Positions 7,631 to 15,150 of a stretch of DNA of 32,968 nt are shown here, in pieces (positions within the stretch are counted from its first letter, which is position 1; each line of letters begins with the position of its first letter). Under the pieces are notes generated by a model, which was not told where the DNA came from, searched no databases, and saw nothing but the letters and a program-made list of their open reading frames with translations. A program made the position numbers and the translations under genes. Origin of the DNA: a virus. Location: positions 1 to 32,968 of the IMG/VR virus record IMGVR_UViG_3300017714_000071; one strand, written 5' to 3'.

Positions 7631-7782
7631 ACGAAAACAAGCAGCATCTTCAAGTACTTTCAATTCAACTTGAAACTCTCGCAGAGCTAGAGTCTGTCAA
7701 GAAATTCTTAACGCTACAGCAGAAGGCTCAGATGCTTTCGCAACTAATTAAGAAAGATGAGGAATCAAATGAGCAAATATGA
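7627..7782 (+). CDS. Small charged protein with TTG start
   Basis: A 51-residue protein beginning with TTG, overlapping the fibre stop as TTGA. An excellent ribosome site AGGGGAG (7614-7620) lies six bases upstream, which decides the start. The sequence is helical and charged (QHLQVLSIQLETLAELESVKK), with no membrane segment or cysteine. It overlaps the next gene's start by 14 bases. It could be a fibre assembly helper by position only. Confidence 0.6.
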   Translation: MNENKQHLQVLSIQLETLAELESVKKFLTLQQKAQMLSQLIKKDEESNEQI

Positions 7783-8158
7783 AGTACTACCAAGCAGCCC
7801 AGATGCGGCTGGTCAACTTAACGACATCCTAACTCGCGCAGACCGTGAGCTAAAACGGCAAATTCAGTCTTGGATGCAGCAAGTTGACATTTGCTGGTGT
7901 TGCCCTGTCACTCATGGCGACTCGGCTCGATCTATGGAAGATATGCAGGCCATTATCGACTCAGATTTTGAAAAGTTTCAGATGCTACTCACTGACAGTG
8001 CCGCACAAGCAGCACACTTTATGTCGATTGACAGAGAGGCTTTTTTAGAAATGACTGAGCCACGTCACCTTACTGAAGGTGCATACACTTGGGCAGAGGG
8101 GGAATTGACATTAGTATCATTGCGACCTGAGTGGGACGCACCAGCAGAAGAGGCTTAA
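7769..8158 (+). CDS. Hypothetical protein with CWCC motif
   Basis: A 129-residue acidic protein, not recognised. The start at 7769 is preferred because GAGGAA lies five bases upstream; an ATG at 7757 would add four residues with a poorer site. It contains DICWCCP at about residue 40 and many methionines. The C-terminal part (EGELTLVSLRPEWD) looks like a short beta hairpin. It lies between the fibre and a beta-rich structural protein, so a virion or fibre accessory role is possible. Confidence 0.6.
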   Translation: MSKYEVLPSSPDAAGQLNDILTRADRELKRQIQSWMQQVDICWCCPVTHGDSARSMEDMQAIIDSDFEKFQMLLTDSAAQAAHFMSIDREAFLEMTEPRHLTEGAYTWAEGELTLVSLRPEWDAPAEEA

Positions 8159-8162
8159 TCCG

Positions 8163-8870
8163 ATGGCGACACAGTATGTAATCGCAACAGGAGCTGCGAG
8201 CAGAACATTAACTGCAAAGCTCTACAACGTGTCAACGTCTGCCGTTGTTTCTACTGCTACTGTAGTTGCTGAAGACGTAGCCGCGACTGGAATATACCGC
8301 TGCACTTTCTCAGAGTCGTCGGCTCTTACGGGCTCCCACAGAATAGTTCTTACAGACAGTGTTGCGGGAGTATCTATTGCGGTGTGGAATGTTGTCCTGA
8401 CAGGCACTGACCTAGAGGTTATACAAGCAGCAGAGTTTGCTAACGTCACAGGTGCTGGGGACGCTACCGCCGCCTCACAAGCCGCAATATTAGCAAAGAT
8501 CACCCCCATAACAACTGTATATACAGCACAGCCTGCAAGCGAGATAATAAACTTAATACGAGGCGATGCCTATGACGGAACATCTAACGCAAAACTAACA
8601 TGGACGGCCTCGAAAAGCGTACATGGGCAGACAGCAAACTTCACTATCAGGGACGGTAAGGATGCAATTATCCTTGACCAAGACACGACTGGTGTTACAG
8701 CAACTGCTACGGGGAGCTCGGTTGAAGTATCCTTATCTACGGCAGCAACTAAGTTATTAGACCCTGCCGTTTCAATGTTTAAATTTGATGTTGAAATTCA
8801 ATTTTCTGCAGACTCACGATGGACGATTATTAAAGGAAACGTCTACGTAGAAAGCGACGAATCTAGATGA
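8163..8870 (+). CDS. Beta-rich putative virion appendage protein
   Basis: A 235-residue Ala/Thr/Val/Ser-rich protein. Residues 1-85 look like a beta-sandwich domain (TLTAKLYNVST..VVSTATVV) similar to sugar-binding or Ig-like modules of tail appendages. Residues about 120-235 form a second one (INLIRGDAYDG..LTWTAS) ending in RWTIIKGNVYVESD, a strand pattern common in baseplate proteins. AAGAGG precedes the ATG. Its stop overlaps the next ATG as ATGA, implying translational coupling to the thioredoxin-like gene. No exact family was recognised. Confidence 0.6.
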   Translation: MATQYVIATGAASRTLTAKLYNVSTSAVVSTATVVAEDVAATGIYRCTFSESSALTGSHRIVLTDSVAGVSIAVWNVVLTGTDLEVIQAAEFANVTGAGDATAASQAAILAKITPITTVYTAQPASEIINLIRGDAYDGTSNAKLTWTASKSVHGQTANFTIRDGKDAIILDQDTTGVTATATGSSVEVSLSTAATKLLDPAVSMFKFDVEIQFSADSRWTIIKGNVYVESDESR

Positions 8871-9244
8871 TAAAAAAACTATTATTAGTATTATTGTTAA
8901 TCGGGGCATCGGTTAGTTCACTTAAAGCAGATATTTTTGACGAATACCTGCCAGCCGCCAAAGAAAGCCTCAGAAGCAAAAAGACGCTAATAGTGGTCAT
9001 AGGTGCTGAAAATTGGTGACATACGTGCGTAAGATTTCAGTGTGAAATTAAAAGAAACCCTTCGGTTGCAGCTGGCGTGAACCTTGCATTTGAAGAGTAC
9101 GACACCGAGTGGGGGAAAAAACTATATTTAGGGAGAACAGTCCCTGCTCTAATTAAATATAAGTGGGACGGCAAGCAATGGAAAAAAATTGTTCGCATTG
9201 GCTATTTGTCACAGAAAAATCTAAAAAGGTGGATAAATGAGTAG
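8867..9244 (+). CDS. Exported thioredoxin-like protein with in-frame UGA, putative selenoprotein
   Basis: The frame from ATG 8867 to TAG 9242 has 125 sense codons if TGA at 9017-9019 (codon 51) is read through. Residues 1-21 are a signal peptide (KK, then a Leu/Val core, ending LKA). The rest is a thioredoxin fold: strand TLIVVIGA (40-47), then W50-U51-H52-T53-C54 at the exact place of the WCxxC active site, and later TVPALI with the cis-proline. TGA thus replaces the first catalytic Cys, the usual place of selenocysteine in redox selenoproteins. The base after UGA is C, and a SECIS-like hairpin lies downstream. It couples to flanking genes by ATGA and an eight-base overlap. Alternatives are a TGC/TGT-to-TGA mutation or sequencing error, which would make it a broken gene; reading stops at residue 50 if the UGA is not recoded. 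Confidence 0.75.
9033..9049 (+). promoter_or_regulatory. Candidate bacterial SECIS hairpin
   Basis: GATTTCA pairs with TGAAATT (one G-U, six Watson-Crick pairs) around a GTG triloop at 9040-9042. The loop starts 20 bases after the UGA at 9017-9019. As I recall it, the bacterial SECIS consensus wants an apical loop 16-37 bases after UGA with a G among its first two bases, and this hairpin meets that. It would bind SelB to deliver Sec-tRNA. Confidence 0.5.
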
Positions 9245-9452
9245 CAGGACACAGGCTGACATAAAGCAAGCTATTTCTGACCTAGAGACACTGCTTGATT
9301 CAGCGACGAAAATGGTGACGCAAGACGGCGAAACTGTACAGTTTGACCTAGAAGCTGCTAATTCACGATTGCGAGACCTACAAGCAGAGCTTGCTCTTTT
9401 GCAGGGGAAGAAAACAAGACGACCTTTATTCAACCGAATTGATTTAAGCTAA
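9237..9452 (+). CDS. Head-tail connector, gpW-like
   Basis: A 71-residue protein matching the gpW pattern in length and form. A helix (IKQAISDLETLLDS) is followed by a short hairpin containing VTQDGETVQFD and a second helix (LRDLQAELALLQG). gpW plugs the portal from below and lets the tail join. It lies directly before the portal gene, as W does in lambda. It overlaps the preceding thioredoxin-like gene by eight bases, and no strong ribosome site of its own was noted. Confidence 0.75.
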   Translation: MSSRTQADIKQAISDLETLLDSATKMVTQDGETVQFDLEAANSRLRDLQAELALLQGKKTRRPLFNRIDLS

Positions 9453-9463
9453 GGAGACCTGTT

Positions 9464-10918
9464 ATGGATTGGCTCGACGATAGCCAAGGCGCGATAGACT
9501 TCGGCTATGATGCCACAGAGTCAACCAAAAACCGCAAGGCTCCTAGACGGAAACTTCGGCATGAAGATGAGCACCTAACTAGCAACGGAAGAAAAAACTT
9601 ACTCGGAACTACTAGAGACCTCAGAAGAAATGAGATTTCTGCTAGGTGGGTTTTACGTAAGCACATTGACTTTGTCGTAAAGCATAATTTTCAACCCAAC
9701 ACAGGCAGGGAAGATCTTGACTCGGAGTTGAAAAAGTTCTACTCAATGGCCGCAAAAAAGGAAAATTTTGACGTAAGCGGTCGCTACAACCTTGATAATT
9801 TTATGCGTATTTTAGAGGCTGCAAGAGTTATTGATGGTGACATCTATTGTGTCAGGCAGAGAGGCGGATACTTACAGCCTATCGAGGGAGACCGGATTCG
9901 ACAGCCCACAGAAAAAAGTGTTGGAATAACACCGTCCAACGGCTATACCACAGGATACCTTCCTGACTGGTACTGTGGGGTGAAAGTAGATTCTACCGGA
10001 AGGCACAAACAGTATGCAGTCCATAAGAGGCACCAGACTGGGTTTGAGTTTGAAAGATTTATTTCCGCAAAGAAAGTTATTCCTTTTGGGTTTTGGGATC
10101 GTTTTGACCAGACGAGAGGAATCTCACCACTAGCCTCTGTCATAAACAAAGTTCAAGACTTGAACGAAAGCTATGACTACGCACTTGCAAAAGCAAAAGT
10201 TGCACAGCTTTTTGCTATGGCGATTACTAGAGAAGCTAAGATGGGATTAGCAGACGATGACGACGATAGGTCAGATTCAGATGCGAGCTCGGCAGTAAAC
10301 TTTGACAAAGGTGCTATGGTTCTCGACCTTGACGAAGGTGAGGACGCTAAGTTCCTTGCATCGGCAACCCCAGAGACCGCCACTCAGGACTTCTGGAAAG
10401 ATATGCTGGCTCAAATATGTAAGTCGCTGAATATACCCTATTCTTTCTGGGACGAAAGTTACACAAACTTTAACGGCTCTCGGACAGCATTGATTCTCTA
10501 CCTTAGATCTTGCGAGCAAGACAGGGAAGCACAGGTTGCTTTCAGGAACGACTGGTTTAGCTGGAGGCTAAAGATTGGAATCCTAAAGGGTGAAATTCAA
10601 CTTCCCGTTGATTTCCAAATAGACCCCTCGCAATGGATGTGGATTCCAGATGGGCTTCAATATTGGGACACACTAAAAGAAGCATCCGCTGACGAGAAGT
10701 TAATCAACATGGGACTTAGGACACGAACTGAGATTAGGCAAGAACGATACGGGGATGAGTGGACAGATGTGGCAAAAAGATTGGCAGAAGAGAAGGCTTT
10801 AATGCAAGAGCTTGACATTCTTCCTGCTGACATGCAGCCTCCCTCTGAGCCACTACCTGAGATTGTTGAAGTACCCGAAAAACAGAACCAGAAAAAGGAA
10901 AACGAAGATGGCGAGTAA
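9464..10918 (+). CDS. Portal protein, lambda GpB family
   Basis: A 484-residue portal, the dodecameric ring at the capsid vertex through which DNA enters. Typical lambda-type features are the N-terminal 'R.LLGTTRDLRRNEISARWVLRKHIDFVV' segment (about 44-70), the 'GDIYCVRQRGGYLQPIEGDRIRQP' strand region (about 126-150), and 'IPFGFWDRFDQTRGISPLASVINKVQDL' (about 206-232) leading into the stem helices. A Glu/Lys-rich tail ends it. AAGGAGA precedes the ATG. It sits between gpW and the protease-scaffold gene, as in lambda. Confidence 0.9.
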   Translation: MDWLDDSQGAIDFGYDATESTKNRKAPRRKLRHEDEHLTSNGRKNLLGTTRDLRRNEISARWVLRKHIDFVVKHNFQPNTGREDLDSELKKFYSMAAKKENFDVSGRYNLDNFMRILEAARVIDGDIYCVRQRGGYLQPIEGDRIRQPTEKSVGITPSNGYTTGYLPDWYCGVKVDSTGRHKQYAVHKRHQTGFEFERFISAKKVIPFGFWDRFDQTRGISPLASVINKVQDLNESYDYALAKAKVAQLFAMAITREAKMGLADDDDDRSDSDASSAVNFDKGAMVLDLDEGEDAKFLASATPETATQDFWKDMLAQICKSLNIPYSFWDESYTNFNGSRTALILYLRSCEQDREAQVAFRNDWFSWRLKIGILKGEIQLPVDFQIDPSQWMWIPDGLQYWDTLKEASADEKLINMGLRTRTEIRQERYGDEWTDVAKRLAEEKALMQELDILPADMQPPSEPLPEIVEVPEKQNQKKENEDGE

Positions 10919-12182
10919 ACCCTACACAAAGCCAACTATATTCAGAGCCGGAGTGGTCAAGGGATTTGACACAAAACCGGAACTCAGCCGAGAAGGTGGC
11001 GAGTTCGGTGCTGGCTACATAAAAAACTTTGCAGTCATTACTGTAGGCGAGGCTCTAGGCCACGGAGCTTGGGTTGACAACGAGTTTGTTGAACAAGTGG
11101 CACAAGAGTTAGCCAAAACTAAAAAAGGCGTTAAAAGCCGCTACACGCATCCCAATCAATGCGGAGACAGCTTAAGCAAAGGTCTTGGGAGGGTGTTCTA
11201 CAGATCAGACGGTGCGGGCAAGGTGCGAGGAGACCTCCACTTCTGGAAGGCGGCTCACAAGACACCAGACGGCGATCTGGCGGGCTTTTTGCTAGATATG
11301 GCTGAGGATGACCCAGAAGCATTTGGAGCGTCTATCAGCTTTATGAGAGACCCTGAAGCTGAAGAGCTATTTGCAATGCAAAACCCTATCTCTCCTGACC
11401 GAGAGAATGAAAATAACTATCCACATGTCAGACTGGGAAAGCTACGATTCATAGACATTGTCGATGAGCCAGCTGCCAACCCAGACGGATTGTTCCATCG
11501 CGGAGGCGAAGTAGCCAACGCTGAGTCAATCATGGAATATGCTCTAGGCATCCGAGAGGATCGCCCTTCTGACTGTGACACAATATTCGGAATTGAGTCT
11601 GATAGACTGCTCAATTTTGTTTCTACCTTTCTTAACACGCGAGGATTACAAGTCGTGAAGATCAATTTTGAAGGCCAAGACGAGCCTATCGTCGAAGATC
11701 AGCTTTCTGAGGGAGTCGTCGAATCTATTGAAGAAGCACCCGCAGAAGAAACATTTTCAGAAGGAATATCTGCGGAAGAACTTGAAGAAGAGTCTAAAGA
11801 AGAAGTTGTTTCTGAAGAGTTTGGCAAAAAAGCAGCAGAAGAAAAAGCACCTAAAAAAGAACCTGAAGCAGAGAAACCAGAAGTGGTTGCGGACGGTGCT
11901 TCACCGGCTGCCAAGTCCCCAAAAGACAAAGGTCATTTTAGTAAAGAAGAGCTCGGCGTATTCATTGAAAACTTTGGTAAGGATCTTGGGGTAGATTACT
12001 TTATGAAAGAGATGGATTTTAGCGAAGCACAATCTCAGTTCATCTCTGCACAGAAAGCACAGATTGCAGAGTTAAAGCACGCACTTGAGCTTTCAGAGCA
12101 GACAGAAAATTTACCTTTGTCTGGCAACAACGGCGAAGGCGACATTCAAAAGGGCAAAGGGTTTAAAGTAAACTTTGCTTAA
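10908..12182 (+). CDS. Prohead protease fused to scaffold
   Basis: A 424-residue protein. The ATG at 10908, with AAGGA eight bases upstream, is the start; upstream codons in this frame lie inside the portal gene. Residues 1-200 are a capsid maturation protease of the serine type: His81 in SRYTHP, a Ser in FGASISF (142 or 144), and LRFIDIVDEPAANPDG. This resembles P2 gpO-type proteases. Residues about 255-345 are extremely Glu/Lys-rich and disordered, and about 345-400 helical, as expected for internal scaffolding. It overlaps the portal by 11 bases. Fusion means protease and scaffold come from one gene, rather than nested C/Nu3 products. Confidence 0.8.
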   Translation: MASKPYTKPTIFRAGVVKGFDTKPELSREGGEFGAGYIKNFAVITVGEALGHGAWVDNEFVEQVAQELAKTKKGVKSRYTHPNQCGDSLSKGLGRVFYRSDGAGKVRGDLHFWKAAHKTPDGDLAGFLLDMAEDDPEAFGASISFMRDPEAEELFAMQNPISPDRENENNYPHVRLGKLRFIDIVDEPAANPDGLFHRGGEVANAESIMEYALGIREDRPSDCDTIFGIESDRLLNFVSTFLNTRGLQVVKINFEGQDEPIVEDQLSEGVVESIEEAPAEETFSEGISAEELEEESKEEVVSEEFGKKAAEEKAPKKEPEAEKPEVVADGASPAAKSPKDKGHFSKEELGVFIENFGKDLGVDYFMKEMDFSEAQSQFISAQKAQIAELKHALELSEQTENLPLSGNNGEGDIQKGKGFKVNFA

Positions 12183-12197
12183 CACAAACTAACTTTT

Positions 12198-12224
12198 AGA
12201 CCTCCTTCCGTGAGAGGTCTGTTT
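12198..12224 (+). terminator. Hairpin between scaffold and capsid genes
   Basis: AGACCTC (12198-12204) pairs perfectly with GAGGTCT (12214-12220) around a nine-base loop, followed by GTTTCT. The T-run is short, so it may be a weak terminator or an RNA-stability/processing element that raises capsid messenger levels relative to the upstream genes. Confidence 0.4.
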
Positions 12225-12251
12225 CTATTATCCTAATAAGGAAAACTACTG

Positions 12252-13187
12252 ATGGCGAACGATTTTTTAAGCGTGGCGGACATGGTTAGCGATGCCTACG
12301 ATCTTAGCGGAAACGAACTTAGCGAAGTTCGTGCTGCAGCACCCGTAATTGCTGCTCTTCCAGCAGTTCCAGCATCCAACGGAACTCAGCATAAATACTC
12401 AGTAATGAGTCAGCTGCCCGTAACGGGATTTAGGGGAGCCAACGCAGGCAGAGATTTCGATCATTCGATTGACCGAATTGATTCAATTGACCTTAAGATC
12501 CTTGACTGGAGTTGGGCAGTTGACAAGGCAGTCAGTGACGCATCTCGAATGGGTCGAGAGGCTATGGTACAGCGTGAAGGCCGACGACACTTGGCCTCCG
12601 CAATGTTTAACCTAGAGAACCAGTACATCAATGGAACTGGTTTCAATGCGGCTGGGTTTAACGGTCTTGCTGACAGTGCCAACCTAAACGCAGTGGCCGA
12701 TGACATGGTTATTAGTGCTGGAGGCACAACTGCCTCAACCGGATCTTCTGTGTACTTCCTTCGTCGGAACGAAGCAGAGTGTGCGATTGTATTCAAAGGC
12801 GATGGAATGCCATTAACACTAATGGACACTGTCACACAGAACTTCACTGACGGCTCTGGACTTAACTACCCCGCATACTACACTGGCGGTTGCGGTTGGT
12901 TTGCTGGACAGCTAGGTGCCTTGTACTCTGTTGCACGAATTTGCAACTTGACCGAGGACAGCGGGAAAGGTCTTACGGACGATTTGATCTACGAAGCATT
13001 AGAGAAATTCCCTGCTGGTGGAAAACCAGATTTGGTTGTCATGAACCGACGATCTCAAGAGCAGCTCCGAAAATCTAGGACTGCCACAAACGGAACAGGA
13101 GCACCTGCACCGATTGTAGAAAGCGTGTCAGGAATTGAAGTCATAACAAGTGACGCAATTCTTAACACCGAAGCATTGGTTAGCTAA
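12252..13187 (+). CDS. Major capsid protein, HK97-fold
   Basis: A 311-residue protein with the expected size, position (after protease-scaffold) and features. It has a mobile N-arm (MANDFLSVADMVSDAYDLSG), the spine-helix region around GREAMVQREGRRHLASAMFNLENQYINGTG (about 100-130), where capsid-protein subunits carry the conserved 'E..yinGtg' turn, and a C-terminal P-domain with LVVMNRRSQEQLRKS and IVESVSGIEVITSDAIL. AAGGAAAA lies before the ATG, after the 12198 hairpin. Codon use is unremarkable beside its neighbours. The exact capsid subfamily is uncertain. Confidence 0.85.
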   Translation: MANDFLSVADMVSDAYDLSGNELSEVRAAAPVIAALPAVPASNGTQHKYSVMSQLPVTGFRGANAGRDFDHSIDRIDSIDLKILDWSWAVDKAVSDASRMGREAMVQREGRRHLASAMFNLENQYINGTGFNAAGFNGLADSANLNAVADDMVISAGGTTASTGSSVYFLRRNEAECAIVFKGDGMPLTLMDTVTQNFTDGSGLNYPAYYTGGCGWFAGQLGALYSVARICNLTEDSGKGLTDDLIYEALEKFPAGGKPDLVVMNRRSQEQLRKSRTATNGTGAPAPIVESVSGIEVITSDAILNTEALVS

Positions 13188-13189
13188 TC

Positions 13190-13564
13190 ATGAGCAACCC
13201 AGCATACCGAGCCTACAGAGCCGGTAGGGTTGCTCAGAAAAGACTCCGAGGCGTAAAGGTAACTGTGAGCAGAGGCATAAACACTTCTGCTCCTTTTACC
13301 GTTACGGTCGGCTTCTCTGGTTCAGTTACTTTCGATGCTGAAGGTAGTCAACTGTTTGCAAAAAACAGAGACTACATCATTGACGTTTCAGATTACAATG
13401 TCGGTGGGGATGCTGTAGTGCCTGCGAAATATGACGTAATTACAGAAGTAATTAACGGGGTGTCAAAAACATTCCAAGTCGTAGAGTCAAATGGCGATGG
13501 CGTTTCGGAAACAGCAGATGCGAACATGACAGTTTGGCGAGTACATACAACGGAGATCACCTAA
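13190..13564 (+). CDS. Head-tail joining protein (putative)
   Basis: A 124-residue protein with a basic N-terminus (AYRAYRAGRVAQKRLRG) and a beta-rich remainder (VTVGFSGSVTFDAEG...YDVITEVINGVSKTFQVVE). Directly after the capsid gene, this length and strand pattern fit a stopper/gpFII-type joining protein. It starts two bases after the capsid stop with only a weak ribosome site, so it is probably coupled. The family is not firmly recognised. Confidence 0.5.
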   Translation: MSNPAYRAYRAGRVAQKRLRGVKVTVSRGINTSAPFTVTVGFSGSVTFDAEGSQLFAKNRDYIIDVSDYNVGGDAVVPAKYDVITEVINGVSKTFQVVESNGDGVSETADANMTVWRVHTTEIT

Positions 13565-14004
13565 TGGGAGTAGCAGTAAACCTGACAGATGCTGTCACAG
13601 CAAAACTACAGGCAACCACTTTTGGTTCGGCTACTGTTGAGAGGCAGCTATCCCCAAAGTTGACCCGAAAAGAAATGGGTCAAAAAATTATTGTGTGTTT
13701 GCAAGGCAAATCATCTGTTGAGCAGGATCGAACAGGAGACTGGATCGAGTATCGGATCGGTGTCGGACTTAGCTATCCACTTAACTCTGTCGCAGACCAA
13801 GAAGCAGGGCTAAACATGGCGGAAGATATTCAAGATTGGTTACTGGGTATGGCTAATAGACGTTTAACAACATCAGACGGAGAGTTCTGTTTAGTTCCAC
13901 CGTTTGACATGGACACCGTCTTTGACCCAGAGCAAGCCAATGAAACGGGTGTCATGTTTTGCATTACAAATTTCAACTATCGTTTTTATAAAGACAGGAC
14001 TTAA
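13564..14004 (+). CDS. Tail terminator-like protein (putative gpU-type)
   Basis: A 146-residue protein. The start 13564 overlaps the previous stop (TAATG), with GGAG nine bases upstream; the longer frame begins inside the preceding gene. The pattern helix (LTDAVTAKLQAT), strands (GQKIIVCLQGKSSVEQDRTGDWIEYRIGVGLSYP) and helix (AEDIQDWLLGMAN) matches tail-completion proteins that cap the tail tube. Its place just before the tail tube genes supports this. Confidence 0.5.
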   Translation: MGVAVNLTDAVTAKLQATTFGSATVERQLSPKLTRKEMGQKIIVCLQGKSSVEQDRTGDWIEYRIGVGLSYPLNSVADQEAGLNMAEDIQDWLLGMANRRLTTSDGEFCLVPPFDMDTVFDPEQANETGVMFCITNFNYRFYKDRT

Positions 14005-14006
14005 CT

Positions 14007-14447
14007 ATGTCATGTACAGGTTTTGACGGATCACTAGCTATCGGATCAGCCGATGCTACGTTGACCGCCACAGGGACTTGGACAGCAGTAGGCGGTTCCA
14101 AGGATGTTAACGCGACTATCTCTTCAGATAAAGCCGACACCTCAACCAGAAACTCGGTGTTCAAAAACTATATTGCAGCTGGCTTAGATTGTGAGATTTC
14201 AGCCACAGTTCAATACGATTCAACTGACACAACTCACTCTACAATTAGGACAGCATGCCTTGCACGCACCAGACTTACGGTCGCGTGCTTAGACGGAGCA
14301 GTTGCTGCCACCTCACAAGGTCTCGCATTCGACGGATACGTATTCTCGAACGATATCGCCCAGCCTCTATCTGAAGGTCAGACTTACTCTGTAACTTTCA
14401 AACCTGCAGAAGCTGGTACAGTTCCAACATGGGTTACATTAGTATAA
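14007..14447 (+). CDS. Tail tube protein paralogue 1
   Basis: A 146-residue beta-rich protein. It shares with the next gene the ordered motifs GFDG, G..DVNATIS, A..T.R.S.FK.Y, CE..ATV.Y, LTVA.L, and 'PL.eG.tySvtF.P...G..P.W'. Size and location (after the terminator-like gene and before the chaperones) fit a major tail tube subunit, which polymerises as hexamer rings around the tape measure. AGGA lies eight bases before the ATG. Which of the pair forms the tube is not decidable here. Confidence 0.65.
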   Translation: MSCTGFDGSLAIGSADATLTATGTWTAVGGSKDVNATISSDKADTSTRNSVFKNYIAAGLDCEISATVQYDSTDTTHSTIRTACLARTRLTVACLDGAVAATSQGLAFDGYVFSNDIAQPLSEGQTYSVTFKPAEAGTVPTWVTLV

Positions 14448-14458
14448 AGGATTAAATT

Positions 14459-14887
14459 ATGACAACCGTACCAGTAGGCTTTGACGGCCTTCTACAGTTT
14501 TCTACAAACCTAAATGCAAACCCATCCTCTGCTACAGGCTTGGCGGACATTGCAGGCGCAAGAGACGTTAACGCAACTATCTCTGTTAACTCGGCTGAGG
14601 TTACTGACCGAGATTCGAGATTTAAGCGGTACTGCCCTTCAATGATTGAATGCGAAGTAACCGCTACCGTGACCTACAAGGCGGCTACAAAGGCATTCAT
14701 CCAAAAGTGTATCGACCGCGATCTTATGACTATTGCAGTCTTGCACAGCTCAGGAGGCCAAGGTCTGTACATGACAGCTCAGTGTTTTACTTCTGATTTG
14801 TCCACTCCGCTGGAAGACGGAATGACCATTAGCCTTTCTTTCTGCCCCGTCTACGACAGTGTCGGCGGAGCACCAGTTTGGGCGTAG
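14459..14887 (+). CDS. Tail tube protein paralogue 2
   Basis: A 142-residue protein, clearly homologous along its whole length with the preceding gene (shared GFDG, ARDVNATIS, DR.SRFK.Y, ECEVTATV, PLEDGMTISLSF.P, PVW). AAAGGA lies before the ATG. A strong terminator follows, so the abundant capsid/tube segment ends here. The copies differ in cysteine positions. Two subunits could alternate in the tube, or one could form a baseplate-side or terminator ring. Confidence 0.65.
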   Translation: MTTVPVGFDGLLQFSTNLNANPSSATGLADIAGARDVNATISVNSAEVTDRDSRFKRYCPSMIECEVTATVTYKAATKAFIQKCIDRDLMTIAVLHSSGGQGLYMTAQCFTSDLSTPLEDGMTISLSFCPVYDSVGGAPVWA

Positions 14888-14900
14888 AATGATTTTTTCT

Positions 14901-14934
14901 GGGGGGTTAGCATGCCTAGCCCTCCTTCTTTTTT
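14901..14934 (+). terminator. Intrinsic terminator after tail tube genes
   Basis: GGGGGGTTAG (14901-14910) pairs over ten bases, two of them G-U, with CTAGCCCTCC (14916-14925) around a five-base loop. TTCTTTTTT follows. Strong form. It probably lowers expression of the chaperone and tape measure relative to the capsid and tube genes. Confidence 0.75.
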
Positions 14935-14945
14935 GGGAGATTTTT

Positions 14946-15131
14946 ATGTACGAATTAAAGTGGATGCTAGAACTTAGTGACGAACTTAAAATTTCACTTC
15001 GGGAAGATGCGGCTAAAGAGCTTGGCCTTGAGGTGAGGACTACCGTTGGAAAGCTCCGTGAAGCTATTGAGAAGCCAGAAGACATACAAGAGATGATTGA
15101 GATCGAAGACGATCTTGAAATGGAACTGTAA
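14946..15131 (+). CDS. Small acidic helical protein (SAP/HeH-like)
   Basis: A 61-residue protein. The ATG at 14946, six bases after GGGAG, is chosen; upstream codons would run through the terminator hairpin. The middle (ISLREDAAKELGLEVRTTVGKLREAIEKP) resembles a helix-extended-loop-helix or SAP unit, and the end is very acidic (EIEDDLEMEL). It lies between tail tube and chaperone genes. Role unknown. Confidence 0.55.
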   Translation: MYELKWMLELSDELKISLREDAAKELGLEVRTTVGKLREAIEKPEDIQEMIEIEDDLEMEL

Positions 15132-15150
15132 ACAAACGAGGGGTACACAA

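Noticed and set aside
8867-9244. TGA read as tryptophan throughout the genome instead of selenocysteine
   Set aside because: Other genes end in TGA with tight start overlaps (for example 7628-7630, 7780-7782, 8868-8870), and tryptophan is coded by TGG everywhere, including just before this TGA.
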